A stretch of DNA of 7,034 nt, taken from NCBI GenBank assembly GCA_020431745.1, contig JAGQHR010000153.1:1-7034 (forward strand). The letters run 5' to 3'. The notes beneath the pieces were generated by a model. The model made no database searches. It had not been told where the DNA came from and saw only the letters and a list, made by a program, of their open reading frames with translations. This DNA is from Candidatus Eiseniibacteriota bacterium (GTDB taxonomy: Bacteria > Eisenbacteria > RBG-16-71-46 > CAIMUX01). The translations under genes were made by a program, and so were the position numbers. Positions 1 to 5,208 of the stretch are shown piece after piece (positions within the stretch are counted from its first letter, which is position 1; each line of letters begins with the position of its first letter).

Positions 1-405
1 CTGATCACGGTGCCGATGGTGAAGGGAACGATCCCGCACCAGGTCATCGGAGAATTCGGCGCCGGACGCGTCCTCTTGAAGCCTGCCTCGGCCGGTACCG
101 GCGTGATCGCCGGCGGTGGGGTCCGTGCCGTGCTCGAGGTGGCGGGGATCTCGGACGTGCTGACGAAGATCCTCGGCACGACCAATCCGCACAACTCGGT
201 CAAGGCGACGATGGAAGGATTGAAGAGCCTGCGCAAGGCCGCCGACGTGGCGCGCCTGCGTGGTTTGCCGGTAAGCCACTTCCTGGGCGAGCGGCCCGCC
301 AAGCCGGCAATGGCGATGGCGAGCGAGGCGGCTCCGGCAGATGGTACGGCGGGAGAGATGGAGGCGCGCGATGAGCAAGATGCTGAGAATCCGTCAAATT
401 CGTAG
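1..405 (+). CDS. rpsE: Small ribosomal subunit protein S5 (uS5), 3' part
   Basis: This is the C-terminal 134 residues of ribosomal protein S5, which sits in the 30S body near the decoding centre and contributes to translational accuracy. The frame is open from base 1, so the start and the N-terminal double-stranded-RNA-binding part lie outside the window. The S5 C-terminal domain is recognisable from the GTIPHQV stretch, the glycine-rich AGTGVIAGGGVRAVLE segment, the GTTNPHNSVKAT segment and a final RGLPVSHFLG that matches the usual end of the family. About 38 further residues, rich in Ala, Glu, Asp and Pro, follow that end and look disordered. The TAG stop lies 35 bases inside rpmD, so the two genes overlap and are probably translationally coupled. 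The identification is certain; the role of the tail is unknown. Confidence 0.97.
   Translation: MITVPMVKGTIPHQVIGEFGAGRVLLKPASAGTGVIAGGGVRAVLEVAGISDVLTKILGTTNPHNSVKATMEGLKSLRKAADVARLRGLPVSHFLGERPAKPAMAMASEAAPADGTAGEMEARDEQDAENPSNS
360..364 (+). promoter_or_regulatory. Ribosome binding site of rpmD, inside rpsE
   Basis: GGAGG lies six bases before the ATG at 371. It decides the rpmD start, because the rpmD frame stays open upstream and contains an earlier ATG at 341 that would add ten residues foreign to L30. The site lies inside the coding sequence of the S5 tail. Confidence 0.8.
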
Positions 406-559
406 CGCCATCGAGCGCAAGGAGAACCAGAAGCGCACGATTCGCGCGCTCGGTCTCCGTCGGATGCACCACGAAGTGCTTCAACCGGACAATCCGCAGA
501 TCCGGGGGATGATCTTCAAGGTGAAGCATCTGATCACGGTCGAGGAAGTCGAAGGTTAG
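371..559 (+). CDS. rpmD: Large ribosomal subunit protein L30 (uL30)
   Basis: The gene encodes 62 residues, close to the roughly 60 usual for bacterial L30, a small 50S protein binding 23S rRNA. The family pattern is clear: an N-terminal strand with LRIRQIRSAI, then a K-rich turn and the conserved RALGLRRMHHEV segment (about residues 25-36), then a C-terminal strand with GMIFKVKHLITVEE. The position between rpsE and rplO is the standard spc-operon order. The start is set by GGAGG at 360-364, and the first 35 bases overlap the end of rpsE. It ends in TAG, followed directly by a GC-rich hairpin. Without that TAG the frame would stay open for 33 more, strongly basic codons and end at a TGA overlapping the rplO start. 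Confidence 0.96.
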   Translation: MSKMLRIRQIRSAIERKENQKRTIRALGLRRMHHEVLQPDNPQIRGMIFKVKHLITVEEVEG

Positions 560-577
560 GGACCGGAGTCCGGACCC
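559..577 (+). other. Near-perfect palindrome after rpmD stop
   Basis: Bases 559-561 (GGG) and 563-566 (CCGG) can pair with 575-577 (CCC) and 570-573 (CCGG), with one A-A mismatch and an AGT loop. It begins on the last base of the rpmD stop codon. No T-run follows, so it is not a typical intrinsic terminator; an RNA-processing or stability element is possible but unproven. Confidence 0.45.
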
Positions 578-593
578 ACACGCGGCGAGCATC

Positions 594-646
594 GCCGGAA
601 GCGTCGGCGGAAGCACAGGCGGTCGGCGGAAGCACGGCGGAAAGGT
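594..646 (+). repeat. Short direct repeats in rpmD-rplO spacer
   Basis: The 11-mer GGCGGAAGCAC occurs at 606-616 and again at 625-635. It is followed at once by a diverged third unit, GGCGGAAAGGT, at 636-646; a partial GCCGGAAGC copy starts at 594. Spacing between units is 12, 19 and 11 bases. The array fills the second half of the 98-base spacer and runs up to an in-frame TAG that precedes rplO. Confidence 0.7.
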
Positions 647-657
647 AGAGCGATCTC

Positions 658-1113
658 ATGAAACTCACGGATCTTCGTCCCGCGCCGGGAGCGACCAAGC
701 CCAACAAGCGGCGGGGACGCGGACAGGGCTCGGGCAACGGAAGCACCGCCGGCCGTGGCGCCAAGGGGCACCGGGCTCGCGCGGGCAATCCCGAGGCGAT
801 CTGGTTCGAAGGCGGTCAGATGCCGCTCCAGCGTCGCTTGCCCAAGTTCGGCTTCCATAACCACGGGCGGGTGGAGTATCAGCCGGTCAACGTCTGCGAC
901 CTCTCCCGCTTCGATGCCGGGACGGAAGTGACACCCGAGCTCCTGCACGAGTCGCGCCTGGCGCGCAAGAAGACCATGAAGGTCAAGCTGCTCGGACACG
1001 GGGAAATCGATCGCGCCCTCAAGGTCAAGGTTCACGCCGCGAGCGAGAGCGCCCGCAAGAAGATCGAGGCGGCCGGCGGTTCCGTGGAGATCGTCGGAAC
1101 CACCCAGAACTAG
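658..1113 (+). CDS. rplO: Large ribosomal subunit protein L15 (uL15)
   Basis: The gene encodes 151 residues, about the usual length for L15, a late-assembly 50S protein whose long N-terminal tail penetrates 23S rRNA. The tail is visible as LRPAPGATKPNKRRGRGQGSG followed by a Gly/Arg/Lys-rich stretch to about residue 43. The conserved FEGGQMPLQRRLPKFGF block is at 50-66, and the C-terminal globular part ends with VHAASESARKKIEAAGG near 125-141. The start is fixed by an in-frame TAG twelve bases upstream (646-648). The ribosome binding site is weak: only GGAAAGG at 639-645, twelve bases from the ATG, unlike the strong sites of its neighbours. The TAG stop shares bases with the AGGAG of secY. 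Confidence 0.97.
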   Translation: MKLTDLRPAPGATKPNKRRGRGQGSGNGSTAGRGAKGHRARAGNPEAIWFEGGQMPLQRRLPKFGFHNHGRVEYQPVNVCDLSRFDAGTEVTPELLHESRLARKKTMKVKLLGHGEIDRALKVKVHAASESARKKIEAAGGSVEIVGTTQN

Positions 1114-1123
1114 GAGCCCTCCG

Positions 1124-2446
1124 ATGTTCGGTGCTATTCAGACCGCTTTCCAGATTCCGGAGCTCAAGCGGCGCCTGCTTTGGACCATGGGACTGCTCGT
1201 GGTCTATCGGCTCGGCAGCCACGTTCCGACTGCGGGAGTCAACGGGGACGCGCTGACCGCCTTCTTCAATCAGCAGGGTGGCGGCGGACTCTTCGGGCTC
1301 TACGATCTGTTCGCCGGTGGAAACTTCCGCAAGGCGACGATCTTCGCGCTCGGGATCATGCCCTACATCTCGGCCTCGATCATCCTGCAGCTCTTCGGTG
1401 CGGTCATTCCGTACTTCGAGCGGCTGCGCAAGGAAGAGGAAGGTCGCAAGCGGATCACCCAGTACACGCGCTACGGCACGGTGGCCCTGGCGGCGGTGCA
1501 GGCGTTGGGAATCGCGTTCTTCCTGGAGAACCTGAACGCTCAGACCGGGCGTCTGGTGGTGCCCCATCCCGGACTCGGCTTCCGGTTGCTCACCGTGCTC
1601 ACGCTGACGGCGGGTACCATCTTCGTAATGTGGCTCGGCGAGATGATCACCGAGCGCGGCGTCGGCAACGGAATCTCGCTCATCATCATGATCGGCATCG
1701 TGGCGCGCTTCCCGATCGAAGTGCTCAACACCATCCGGGCCGTGCAGCAGCGGACGCTCAGCCCGGTCCTGATGGCGGCGATCCTCATCGGGATGGTCGC
1801 GATCACCGCGTTCGTGGTGTGGGTGAACAACGCGCAGAGACGGGTGCCCGTCCAATACGCCCGGCGCGTCGTCGGGCGAAAGATGTATGGCGGGCAGACC
1901 ACGCACCTGCCGCTGCGGGTCATCACCGCAGGCGTGATCCCGATCATCTTCGCGCAGTCGATCATCATCTTCCCGAGCACGTTGGGAAGCTTCTTCCCCG
2001 ACGTGGACGCGGTGCAGAACGTCATCCGGTACTTCCAGCCCGGGGCGGCGCTCTACATCATCCTGTATTCGATCCTGATCATCTTCTTCACGTACTTCTA
2101 TACGGCGATCGTCTTCAATCCGGTCGACATCGCGGAGAACATGAAGAAGTACGGTGGGTTCATTCCGGGGATTCAGCCCGGCAAGCACACCGCGGACTAT
2201 CTCGACAAGATCCTGCTGCGGATCACGCTTCCGGGCGCGATCTTCCTCGCGCTCATCGCGGTCCTGCCCGACCTCTTGATCTACAAGGCGCACGTGCCTT
2301 TCTACTTCGGCGGCACCAGCCTCCTGATCATCGTCTCGGTCGGGCTCGACACCCTGAAGCAGATCGAGTCGCACCTCTTGATGCGGCACTACGACGGCTT
2401 CATGAAGAAGGGACGGATGCGGGCGCAGGGCCTGCGTTCACGGTAG
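1124..2446 (+). CDS. secY: Protein translocase channel subunit SecY
   Basis: SecY forms the pore of the SecYEG translocon in the inner membrane, through which SecA-driven preproteins and signal-recognition-particle substrates pass. At 440 residues it has the family's normal length and the expected ten hydrophobic segments, the first at about 17-36. Diagnostic blocks are the plug and second-helix region LYDLFAGGNF to YISASIILQL (59-90), WLGEMITERGVGNGISLII (170-188), the cytoplasmic RRVPVQYARR loop (239-248), FNPVDIAENMKKYGGFIPGI (331-350) and the C-terminal SHLLMRHYDGFMKKGRMR. AGGAG at 1112-1116 lies seven bases before the ATG and overlaps the rplO stop, so translation is probably coupled. 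Only 19 bases separate it from adk. Nothing in the protein looks unusual. Confidence 0.98.
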   Translation: MFGAIQTAFQIPELKRRLLWTMGLLVVYRLGSHVPTAGVNGDALTAFFNQQGGGGLFGLYDLFAGGNFRKATIFALGIMPYISASIILQLFGAVIPYFERLRKEEEGRKRITQYTRYGTVALAAVQALGIAFFLENLNAQTGRLVVPHPGLGFRLLTVLTLTAGTIFVMWLGEMITERGVGNGISLIIMIGIVARFPIEVLNTIRAVQQRTLSPVLMAAILIGMVAITAFVVWVNNAQRRVPVQYARRVVGRKMYGGQTTHLPLRVITAGVIPIIFAQSIIIFPSTLGSFFPDVDAVQNVIRYFQPGAALYIILYSILIIFFTYFYTAIVFNPVDIAENMKKYGGFIPGIQPGKHTADYLDKILLRITLPGAIFLALIAVLPDLLIYKAHVPFYFGGTSLLIIVSVGLDTLKQIESHLLMRHYDGFMKKGRMRAQGLRSR

Positions 2447-2465
2447 GGCACGGCGGGGCGACGTA

Positions 2466-3119
2466 GTGGCGATTCGGATCATTCTGCTCGGAGCACCCGG
2501 TTCGGGAAAAGGGACCCAGAGCGCGCGCATTCAGGAAGCGTACGGCGTGCCCCAGATCTCGACCGGAGACATGCTGCGGGCGGCGATCGCCGAAGGATCC
2601 GCGGTGGGAAAGAAGGCGGAGTCGTTCGTGAAGAGCGGGGCGCTCGTACCGGACGATGTCATCCTGGACTTGATTCGGGATCGGGTAGCCAAGCCGGATG
2701 CGGCGAAGGGGTTCATCTTCGATGGATTCCCGCGGTCGCTGCCCCAGGCGGAGGGGCTCGATCGGTTGTTCACGGAGACCGGGATGTCGCTCGATCGGGC
2801 GCTCCTGATCGACGTGCCGTATGAGCGGATCCTCGCGCGGATGACCAGCCGCCGGGTCTGCGGAAACTGCGGCGCGGTGTACAACGTGATCACGCAGCCG
2901 CCACAGAAGGATGGAGTCTGCGACCGGTGCGGTTCTGCGCTGGTGCAGCGGGAAGACGATACGGTGGAGACGGTCCGGCACCGGTTGGACGTCTACGAGG
3001 CCAATACGGCGCCGCTCATCGAGTACTACCGGAAGCGGGATCTGTTGTCGGTGGTGCCCGGGGACGCCGGGGTCGACCAGGTCTTCCGGTCCGTCCAGGA
3101 GATCCTGGGCGCGCTCTAG
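2466..3119 (+). CDS. adk: Adenylate kinase, zinc-type LID
   Basis: This cytoplasmic enzyme interconverts ATP + AMP and two ADP. The 217 residues match the long-LID bacterial form. The P-loop GAPGSGKGT is at 9-17, the AMP-binding STGDMLR at 32-38 and FDGFPRS at 85-91. The LID runs from about SRR (128-130) and carries Cys132, Cys135, Cys152 and Cys155, the four-cysteine zinc arrangement; REDD and ETVRHRL follow at 162-174. The common LID residues G in GRR and H in YH are S and N here, a tolerated variation as far as I know. The start is GTG within TAGTG, where a non-coding TAG shares the G; no alternative start fits the P-loop distance and the Shine-Dalgarno sequence is poor. The last codons and the stop belong to an 11-base repeat. 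Confidence 0.97.
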   Translation: MAIRIILLGAPGSGKGTQSARIQEAYGVPQISTGDMLRAAIAEGSAVGKKAESFVKSGALVPDDVILDLIRDRVAKPDAAKGFIFDGFPRSLPQAEGLDRLFTETGMSLDRALLIDVPYERILARMTSRRVCGNCGAVYNVITQPPQKDGVCDRCGSALVQREDDTVETVRHRLDVYEANTAPLIEYYRKRDLLSVVPGDAGVDQVFRSVQEILGAL

Positions 3120-3162
3120 GCGCGCTCTGGGCGGACTCCGGGCGAGTTCGAGGGCGAGCTGG
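3108..3162 (+). repeat. Degenerate 11-base tandem repeat over adk stop
   Basis: Five units of 11 bases run in register: GGCGCGCTCTA at 3108, GGCGCGCTCTG at 3119, GGCGGACTCCG at 3130, GGCGAGTTCGA at 3141, and a more diverged GGGCGAGCTGG at 3152. The first two are identical over ten bases. The first unit contains the final adk codons and its TAG stop; the others are in the spacer. Confidence 0.7.
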
Positions 3163-3321
3163 GGGATGACATATCTCTCTGCTGCACAATGAGTTGTGTC
3201 TGCGGAGACCAGGAACCATCGGGACTGGACCTCAGGTCTCGGAAATGGCACAATGACCGCTTGTCTCCGGAGTCAACCTGGGGGCCGGTTCGGTCCAGAC
3301 AAGTGTAGAGGGGTTTGACCC
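3120..3321 (+). other. Spacer adk-rpmJ, no gene; structured leader
   Basis: No gene is recognisable in these 202 bases. Many bacteria have map and/or infA here; an intact infA needs about 219 bases and could not fit. After the 11-base repeats comes a diverged duplication: GCACAATGA at 3184-3192 and 3248-3256, each followed by TTGT- and CGGAG-containing sequence. Complementary blocks are GAGACC 3205-3210 with GGTCTC 3235-3240, and CGCTTGTCT 3258-3266 with AGACAAGTG 3297-3305 (one G-T pair). The second would close a loop just before the rpmJ binding site. No convincing promoter or T-tailed terminator is seen. Confidence 0.5.
3308..3313 (+). promoter_or_regulatory. Ribosome binding site of rpmJ
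   Basis: GAGGGG lies eight bases before the ATG. The last three G with the following T (3311-3314) could pair with ACCC (3318-3321) next to the start codon, a four-pair hairpin that would partly mask the site. The pairing is weak on its own. Confidence 0.6.
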
Positions 3322-3435
3322 ATGAAGGTTCGGGCGTCGGTAAAGAAGATCTGCGAGCACTGCAAGGTGATACGGCGCGAAGGGGTCATCCGTGTGATCT
3401 GCAAGAACCCACGGCATAAGCAACGGCAGGGTTAG
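3322..3435 (+). CDS. rpmJ: Large ribosomal subunit protein L36 (bL36)
   Basis: The gene encodes 37 residues, exactly the length of the common bL36 form, a small 50S protein that holds a zinc ion and contacts 23S rRNA. The protein begins MKVRASVKK and carries Cys11, Cys14, Cys27 and His32, the C-x2-C-x12-C-x4-H zinc ribbon that defines the zinc-binding type. ICKNPRHKQRQG closes the chain as in other bacteria. The start is fixed by an in-frame TGA six bases upstream and by GAGGGG at 3308-3313. In many genomes it follows infA; here it stands alone between two long repeat-bearing spacers, 202 bases after adk and 179 bases before rpsM. It ends in TAG. Confidence 0.97.
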   Translation: MKVRASVKKICEHCKVIRREGVIRVICKNPRHKQRQG

Positions 3436-3498
3436 GCGGGAATCGCACAGGCCAGACGAGTCTAGACAGCTCCCTGGAGTACTCTACGGAGCACGCCG

Positions 3499-3586
3499 GA
3501 GAGCAGGCAGAGAGCACGCAGGAAGCACGTAAGAAGCGCGTACAGGGCACACAGAGAGCACGCAGAGAGCACGCAGAGAAGTACGC
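3499..3586 (+). repeat. 11-base tandem array in rpmJ-rpsM spacer
   Basis: Eight consecutive 11-base units run in register. The consensus GAGAGCACGCA is exact at 3510, 3554 and 3565. Variants are GAGAGCAGGCA (3499), GGAAGCACGTA (3521), AGAAGCGCGTA (3532), CAGGGCACACA (3543) and GAGAAGTACGC (3576). Weaker copies flank the array (about 3487-3497 and 3587-3597). The + strand has only three T in 88 bases, so the transcript should be little structured. The array fills most of the spacer and ends some 17 bases before the rpsM binding site. The unit length is not a multiple of three. Confidence 0.85.
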
Positions 3587-3603
3587 CAGAGAGTGTAGCT
3601 ACT

Positions 3604-3610
3604 AGGAGGT
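3604..3610 (+). promoter_or_regulatory. Ribosome binding site of rpsM (TTG start)
   Basis: AGGAGGT, a near-full match to the 16S rRNA tail, lies four bases before the TTG at 3615. It overlaps an in-frame TAG at 3603-3605, so TTG is the only possible start before the conserved ARIAGVDLP. A strong site probably compensates for the weak start codon. Confidence 0.85.
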
Positions 3611-3614
3611 TCCG

Positions 3615-3986
3615 TTGGCACGCATAGCGGGCGTCGACTTGCCGAACGAGAAGCGACTCGACATCGCGCTCACCTACATCTTCGGAATCGGTCGCGCGAC
3701 GGCGCACAAGATTCTGACCACGACCAAGCTCGATCCGAGCAAGCGTGTGTCCGCCCTCTCCGAGGAGGAGAGCGCGGTGCTCCGCGCGGAGATCGAGAAC
3801 AACTATCGGGTCGAGGGAACGCTGCACACCGAGGTCGGCATGAGCATCAAGCGGCTCATGGACATCGGATCGTACCGGGGGCTCCGTCACCGTCGGGGAC
3901 TGCCGGCGCGCGGTCAGCGCACGAAGACCAACGCCCGGACACGCAAGGGTCCCAAGAAGTCGCCCGGCTCACTGAAGAAGAAGTAG
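3615..3986 (+). CDS. rpsM: Small ribosomal subunit protein S13 (uS13)
   Basis: S13 lies in the head of the 30S subunit, contacts the P-site tRNA with its tail and bridges to the 50S subunit. The 123 residues match the family length. ARIAGVDLPNEKR opens the protein, YIFGIGRATAHKIL (21-34) is the helix-turn-helix-like RNA-binding part, and DIGSYRGLRHRRGLPARGQR (83-102) with TKTNARTRKGPKK is the basic C-terminal signature. Translation starts at TTG, rare for a ribosomal protein, behind AGGAGGT and an in-frame TAG. It opens the alpha-operon set rpsM-rpsK-rpsD-rpoA-rplQ. In E. coli this leader is the target of S4 autoregulation through a pseudoknot; I cannot recognise that structure here, where the leader is an 11-base repeat array. 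It ends in TAG. Confidence 0.98.
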   Translation: MARIAGVDLPNEKRLDIALTYIFGIGRATAHKILTTTKLDPSKRVSALSEEESAVLRAEIENNYRVEGTLHTEVGMSIKRLMDIGSYRGLRHRRGLPARGQRTKTNARTRKGPKKSPGSLKKK

Positions 3987-4008
3987 TGTGAATCGCTAGG
4001 AGAGTTTC

Positions 4009-4395
4009 GTGGCAAAGCCGAAGAAGACCAAGAAGAAGGATCGCAAAGTCGGCGTGATGGGCTTCGCCCACGTGCACGCGAGCTTCAACAACACGATCAT
4101 CTCCATCACCGACATGGAGGGAGGTGTCGTTTCGTGGTCCAGCGCCGGCAAGTCCGGCTTCAAGGGATCGCGGAAGAGCACTCCCTTCGCGGCGCAGGTC
4201 GCGGCGGAGACGGCGGCGCGCGAGGCCATCGGCATGGGACTCCGCAAGGTCGAGGTTTGGGTCAAGGGCCCCGGCGGCGGTCGGGAAGCCGCGGTGCGCT
4301 CTTTGCAGGCGGCCGGAATGGAAATCACCGCGATTCGTGACGTGACGCCCATTCCGCATAACGGATGCCGCCCGCCCAAGCGTCGCCGCGTCTAG
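4009..4395 (+). CDS. rpsK: Small ribosomal subunit protein S11 (uS11)
   Basis: S11 binds the 30S platform near the E site. The 128 residues are the usual length. After a lysine-rich start (residues 2-12) come the conserved AHVHASFNNTIISITD (20-35), GFKGSRKSTPFAAQVAAE (50-67), VKGPGGGREAAVRSL (85-99) and the terminal DVTPIPHNGCRPPKRRRV, which ends exactly as in other bacteria. The GTG start has AGGAG at 3998-4002, six bases upstream, and an in-frame TAG at 3997-3999, so no earlier start is possible. The rpsM stop lies 22 bases upstream. The TAG stop shares its G with a GTG that opens a small frame leading to rpsD. Confidence 0.98.
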   Translation: MAKPKKTKKKDRKVGVMGFAHVHASFNNTIISITDMEGGVVSWSSAGKSGFKGSRKSTPFAAQVAAETAAREAIGMGLRKVEVWVKGPGGGREAAVRSLQAAGMEITAIRDVTPIPHNGCRPPKRRRV

Positions 4396-4475
4396 TGGCC
4401 AAGTTGCATCGTCGATTCAGCGGTCAGTTCGCTGGTGTTGGAAGTTCTGTCTCGCAGTTGGAGGATCTTGCCTAG
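4395..4475 (+). CDS. Possible 26-residue leader peptide before rpsD
   Basis: The whole 80-base rpsK-rpsD spacer forms one small open frame. It starts at a GTG sharing one base with the rpsK stop (TAGTG) and ends in a TAG directly touching the rpsD ATG, in the same frame. The peptide would begin MAKLHRRFSG and end SQLEDLA. I recognise no family. No Shine-Dalgarno sequence precedes the GTG, so translation would rely on re-initiation after rpsK; the rpsD binding site lies inside the frame. A coupling peptide is possible, but 26 codons without a stop can arise by chance in GC-rich DNA. Confidence 0.2.
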   Translation: MAKLHRRFSGQFAGVGSSVSQLEDLA

Positions 4476-5105
4476 ATGGCTCGTTACAAGGACAGCGTCT
4501 GCCGGCTCTGCCGCCGCGAAGGCATCCGGCTCTATTTGAAGGGCGACCGGTGCTATTCCGACAAGTGCGCGATCGAGCGCCGCTCCTATCCGCCCGGAGA
4601 GCACGGTCAGGGACGTCGCCCCAAGGTCACTCCGTACGGGGTTCAGCTGCGTGAGAAGCAGAAGGCGCGGCGCATCTACGGAATCCTGGAGAACCAGTTC
4701 CGGAACTACTTCCACCGGGCTTCGCGCAAGCAGGGCGTGACCGGTGAGATCCTGCTCCAGCTGCTCGAGACGCGGTTGGACAACATCGTGTACCGGCTCG
4801 GGCTCGCGCCGTCGCGGAGCGCCGCCCGTCAGCTGGTGCGTCACGGGCATGTCCACGTCAATGCACGTCGCGTCGACATTCCCAGCTTCAGCGTCCGCCC
4901 TGGCGACAGCGTCTCCGTCGCCCCGCCCAGCCAGAAGCTGCAGGTGGTGAAGGATGCAGTGGCGAACCGTCGTCGGACGGAAATGCAGGCGTGGCTCGAT
5001 TTCGACGAGAAGACGATGACCGGGGTGCTGCTCCAGGTTCCGTCCCGGGAAGACATCCCGGTGCCGGTTCAGGAGCATCTCATCGTGGAGCTTTACTCGA
5101 AGTAG
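4476..5105 (+). CDS. rpsD: Small ribosomal subunit protein S4 (uS4), zinc type
   Basis: S4 is a primary 16S rRNA-binding protein that starts assembly of the 30S body; in several bacteria it also represses its own operon. The 209 residues include an N-terminal zinc motif, Cys9, Cys12, Cys26 and Cys31 (C-x2-C-x13-C-x4-C), as in Thermus-type S4, followed by RRSYPPGEHG (35-44). The S4 RNA-binding domain covers about 98-160 with RLDNIVYRLGLAPSRSAARQ and the HGHVHVNARRVDIPS segment. REDIPVPVQEHLIVELYSK is the canonical C-terminus. The ATG touches an in-frame TAG, so the start is certain; GGAGG at 4460-4464 is eleven bases upstream, a rather long spacing. Two TAG codons stand in tandem at the end (5103-5108). 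A hairpin follows. Confidence 0.98.
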   Translation: MARYKDSVCRLCRREGIRLYLKGDRCYSDKCAIERRSYPPGEHGQGRRPKVTPYGVQLREKQKARRIYGILENQFRNYFHRASRKQGVTGEILLQLLETRLDNIVYRLGLAPSRSAARQLVRHGHVHVNARRVDIPSFSVRPGDSVSVAPPSQKLQVVKDAVANRRRTEMQAWLDFDEKTMTGVLLQVPSREDIPVPVQEHLIVELYSK

Positions 5106-5117
5106 TAGCGTGCAGGG

Positions 5118-5143
5118 TTGCCTGCAGGACTGCCTGCAGGTGG
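5118..5143 (+). other. Hairpin of two CCTGCAGG palindromes
   Basis: CCTGCAGG occurs at 5121-5128 and 5133-5140, twelve bases apart. Being self-complementary, the two copies can pair into an eight-pair stem with an ACTG loop, extended by three G-T pairs. A related TGCAGG lies at 5111-5116, so this is also a repeat of roughly 12 bases. There is no T-run, so a simple terminator is unlikely; it may tune rpsD-rpoA read-through or processing. Confidence 0.55.
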
Positions 5144-5190
5144 GGATTCCTGACGTCGCACGGATTTGAGATCGAGTCGGCTTAGCGGCC

Positions 5191-5199
5191 AAGGAGGAG
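5191..5199 (+). promoter_or_regulatory. Ribosome binding site of rpoA
   Basis: AAGGAGGAG holds two overlapping GGAG cores. The nearer (5196-5199) is nine bases from the ATG at 5209. It is among the strongest sites in the window, fitting a highly made subunit. Confidence 0.8.
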
Positions 5200-5208
5200 C
5201 ACCAAGCG

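Noticed and set aside
1025..2389. A 454-residue open frame on the - strand opposite secY
   Set aside because: It mirrors the codon structure of secY in GC-rich DNA, is full of Asp, Glu, Arg and His with no recognisable domain, and covers a certain gene.
1180..2466. A 428-residue + strand frame overlapping secY
   Set aside because: Out-of-frame shadow of secY with arginine- and histidine-rich, non-protein-like composition.
3226..3254. Promoter-like TGGACC, 17 bases, CACAAT before rpmJ
   Set aside because: Each box matches the sigma-70 consensus at only four of six positions and CACAAT recurs in a duplicated block, so the support is too weak.
3499..3586. Repeat array as a CRISPR
   Set aside because: Units are 11 bases, adjacent and degenerate, with no unique spacers and no cas genes.
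5110..5169. Mini frame from GTG in the rpsD-rpoA spacer
   Set aside because: No ribosome binding site; it is only the 12-base repeat read in frame.
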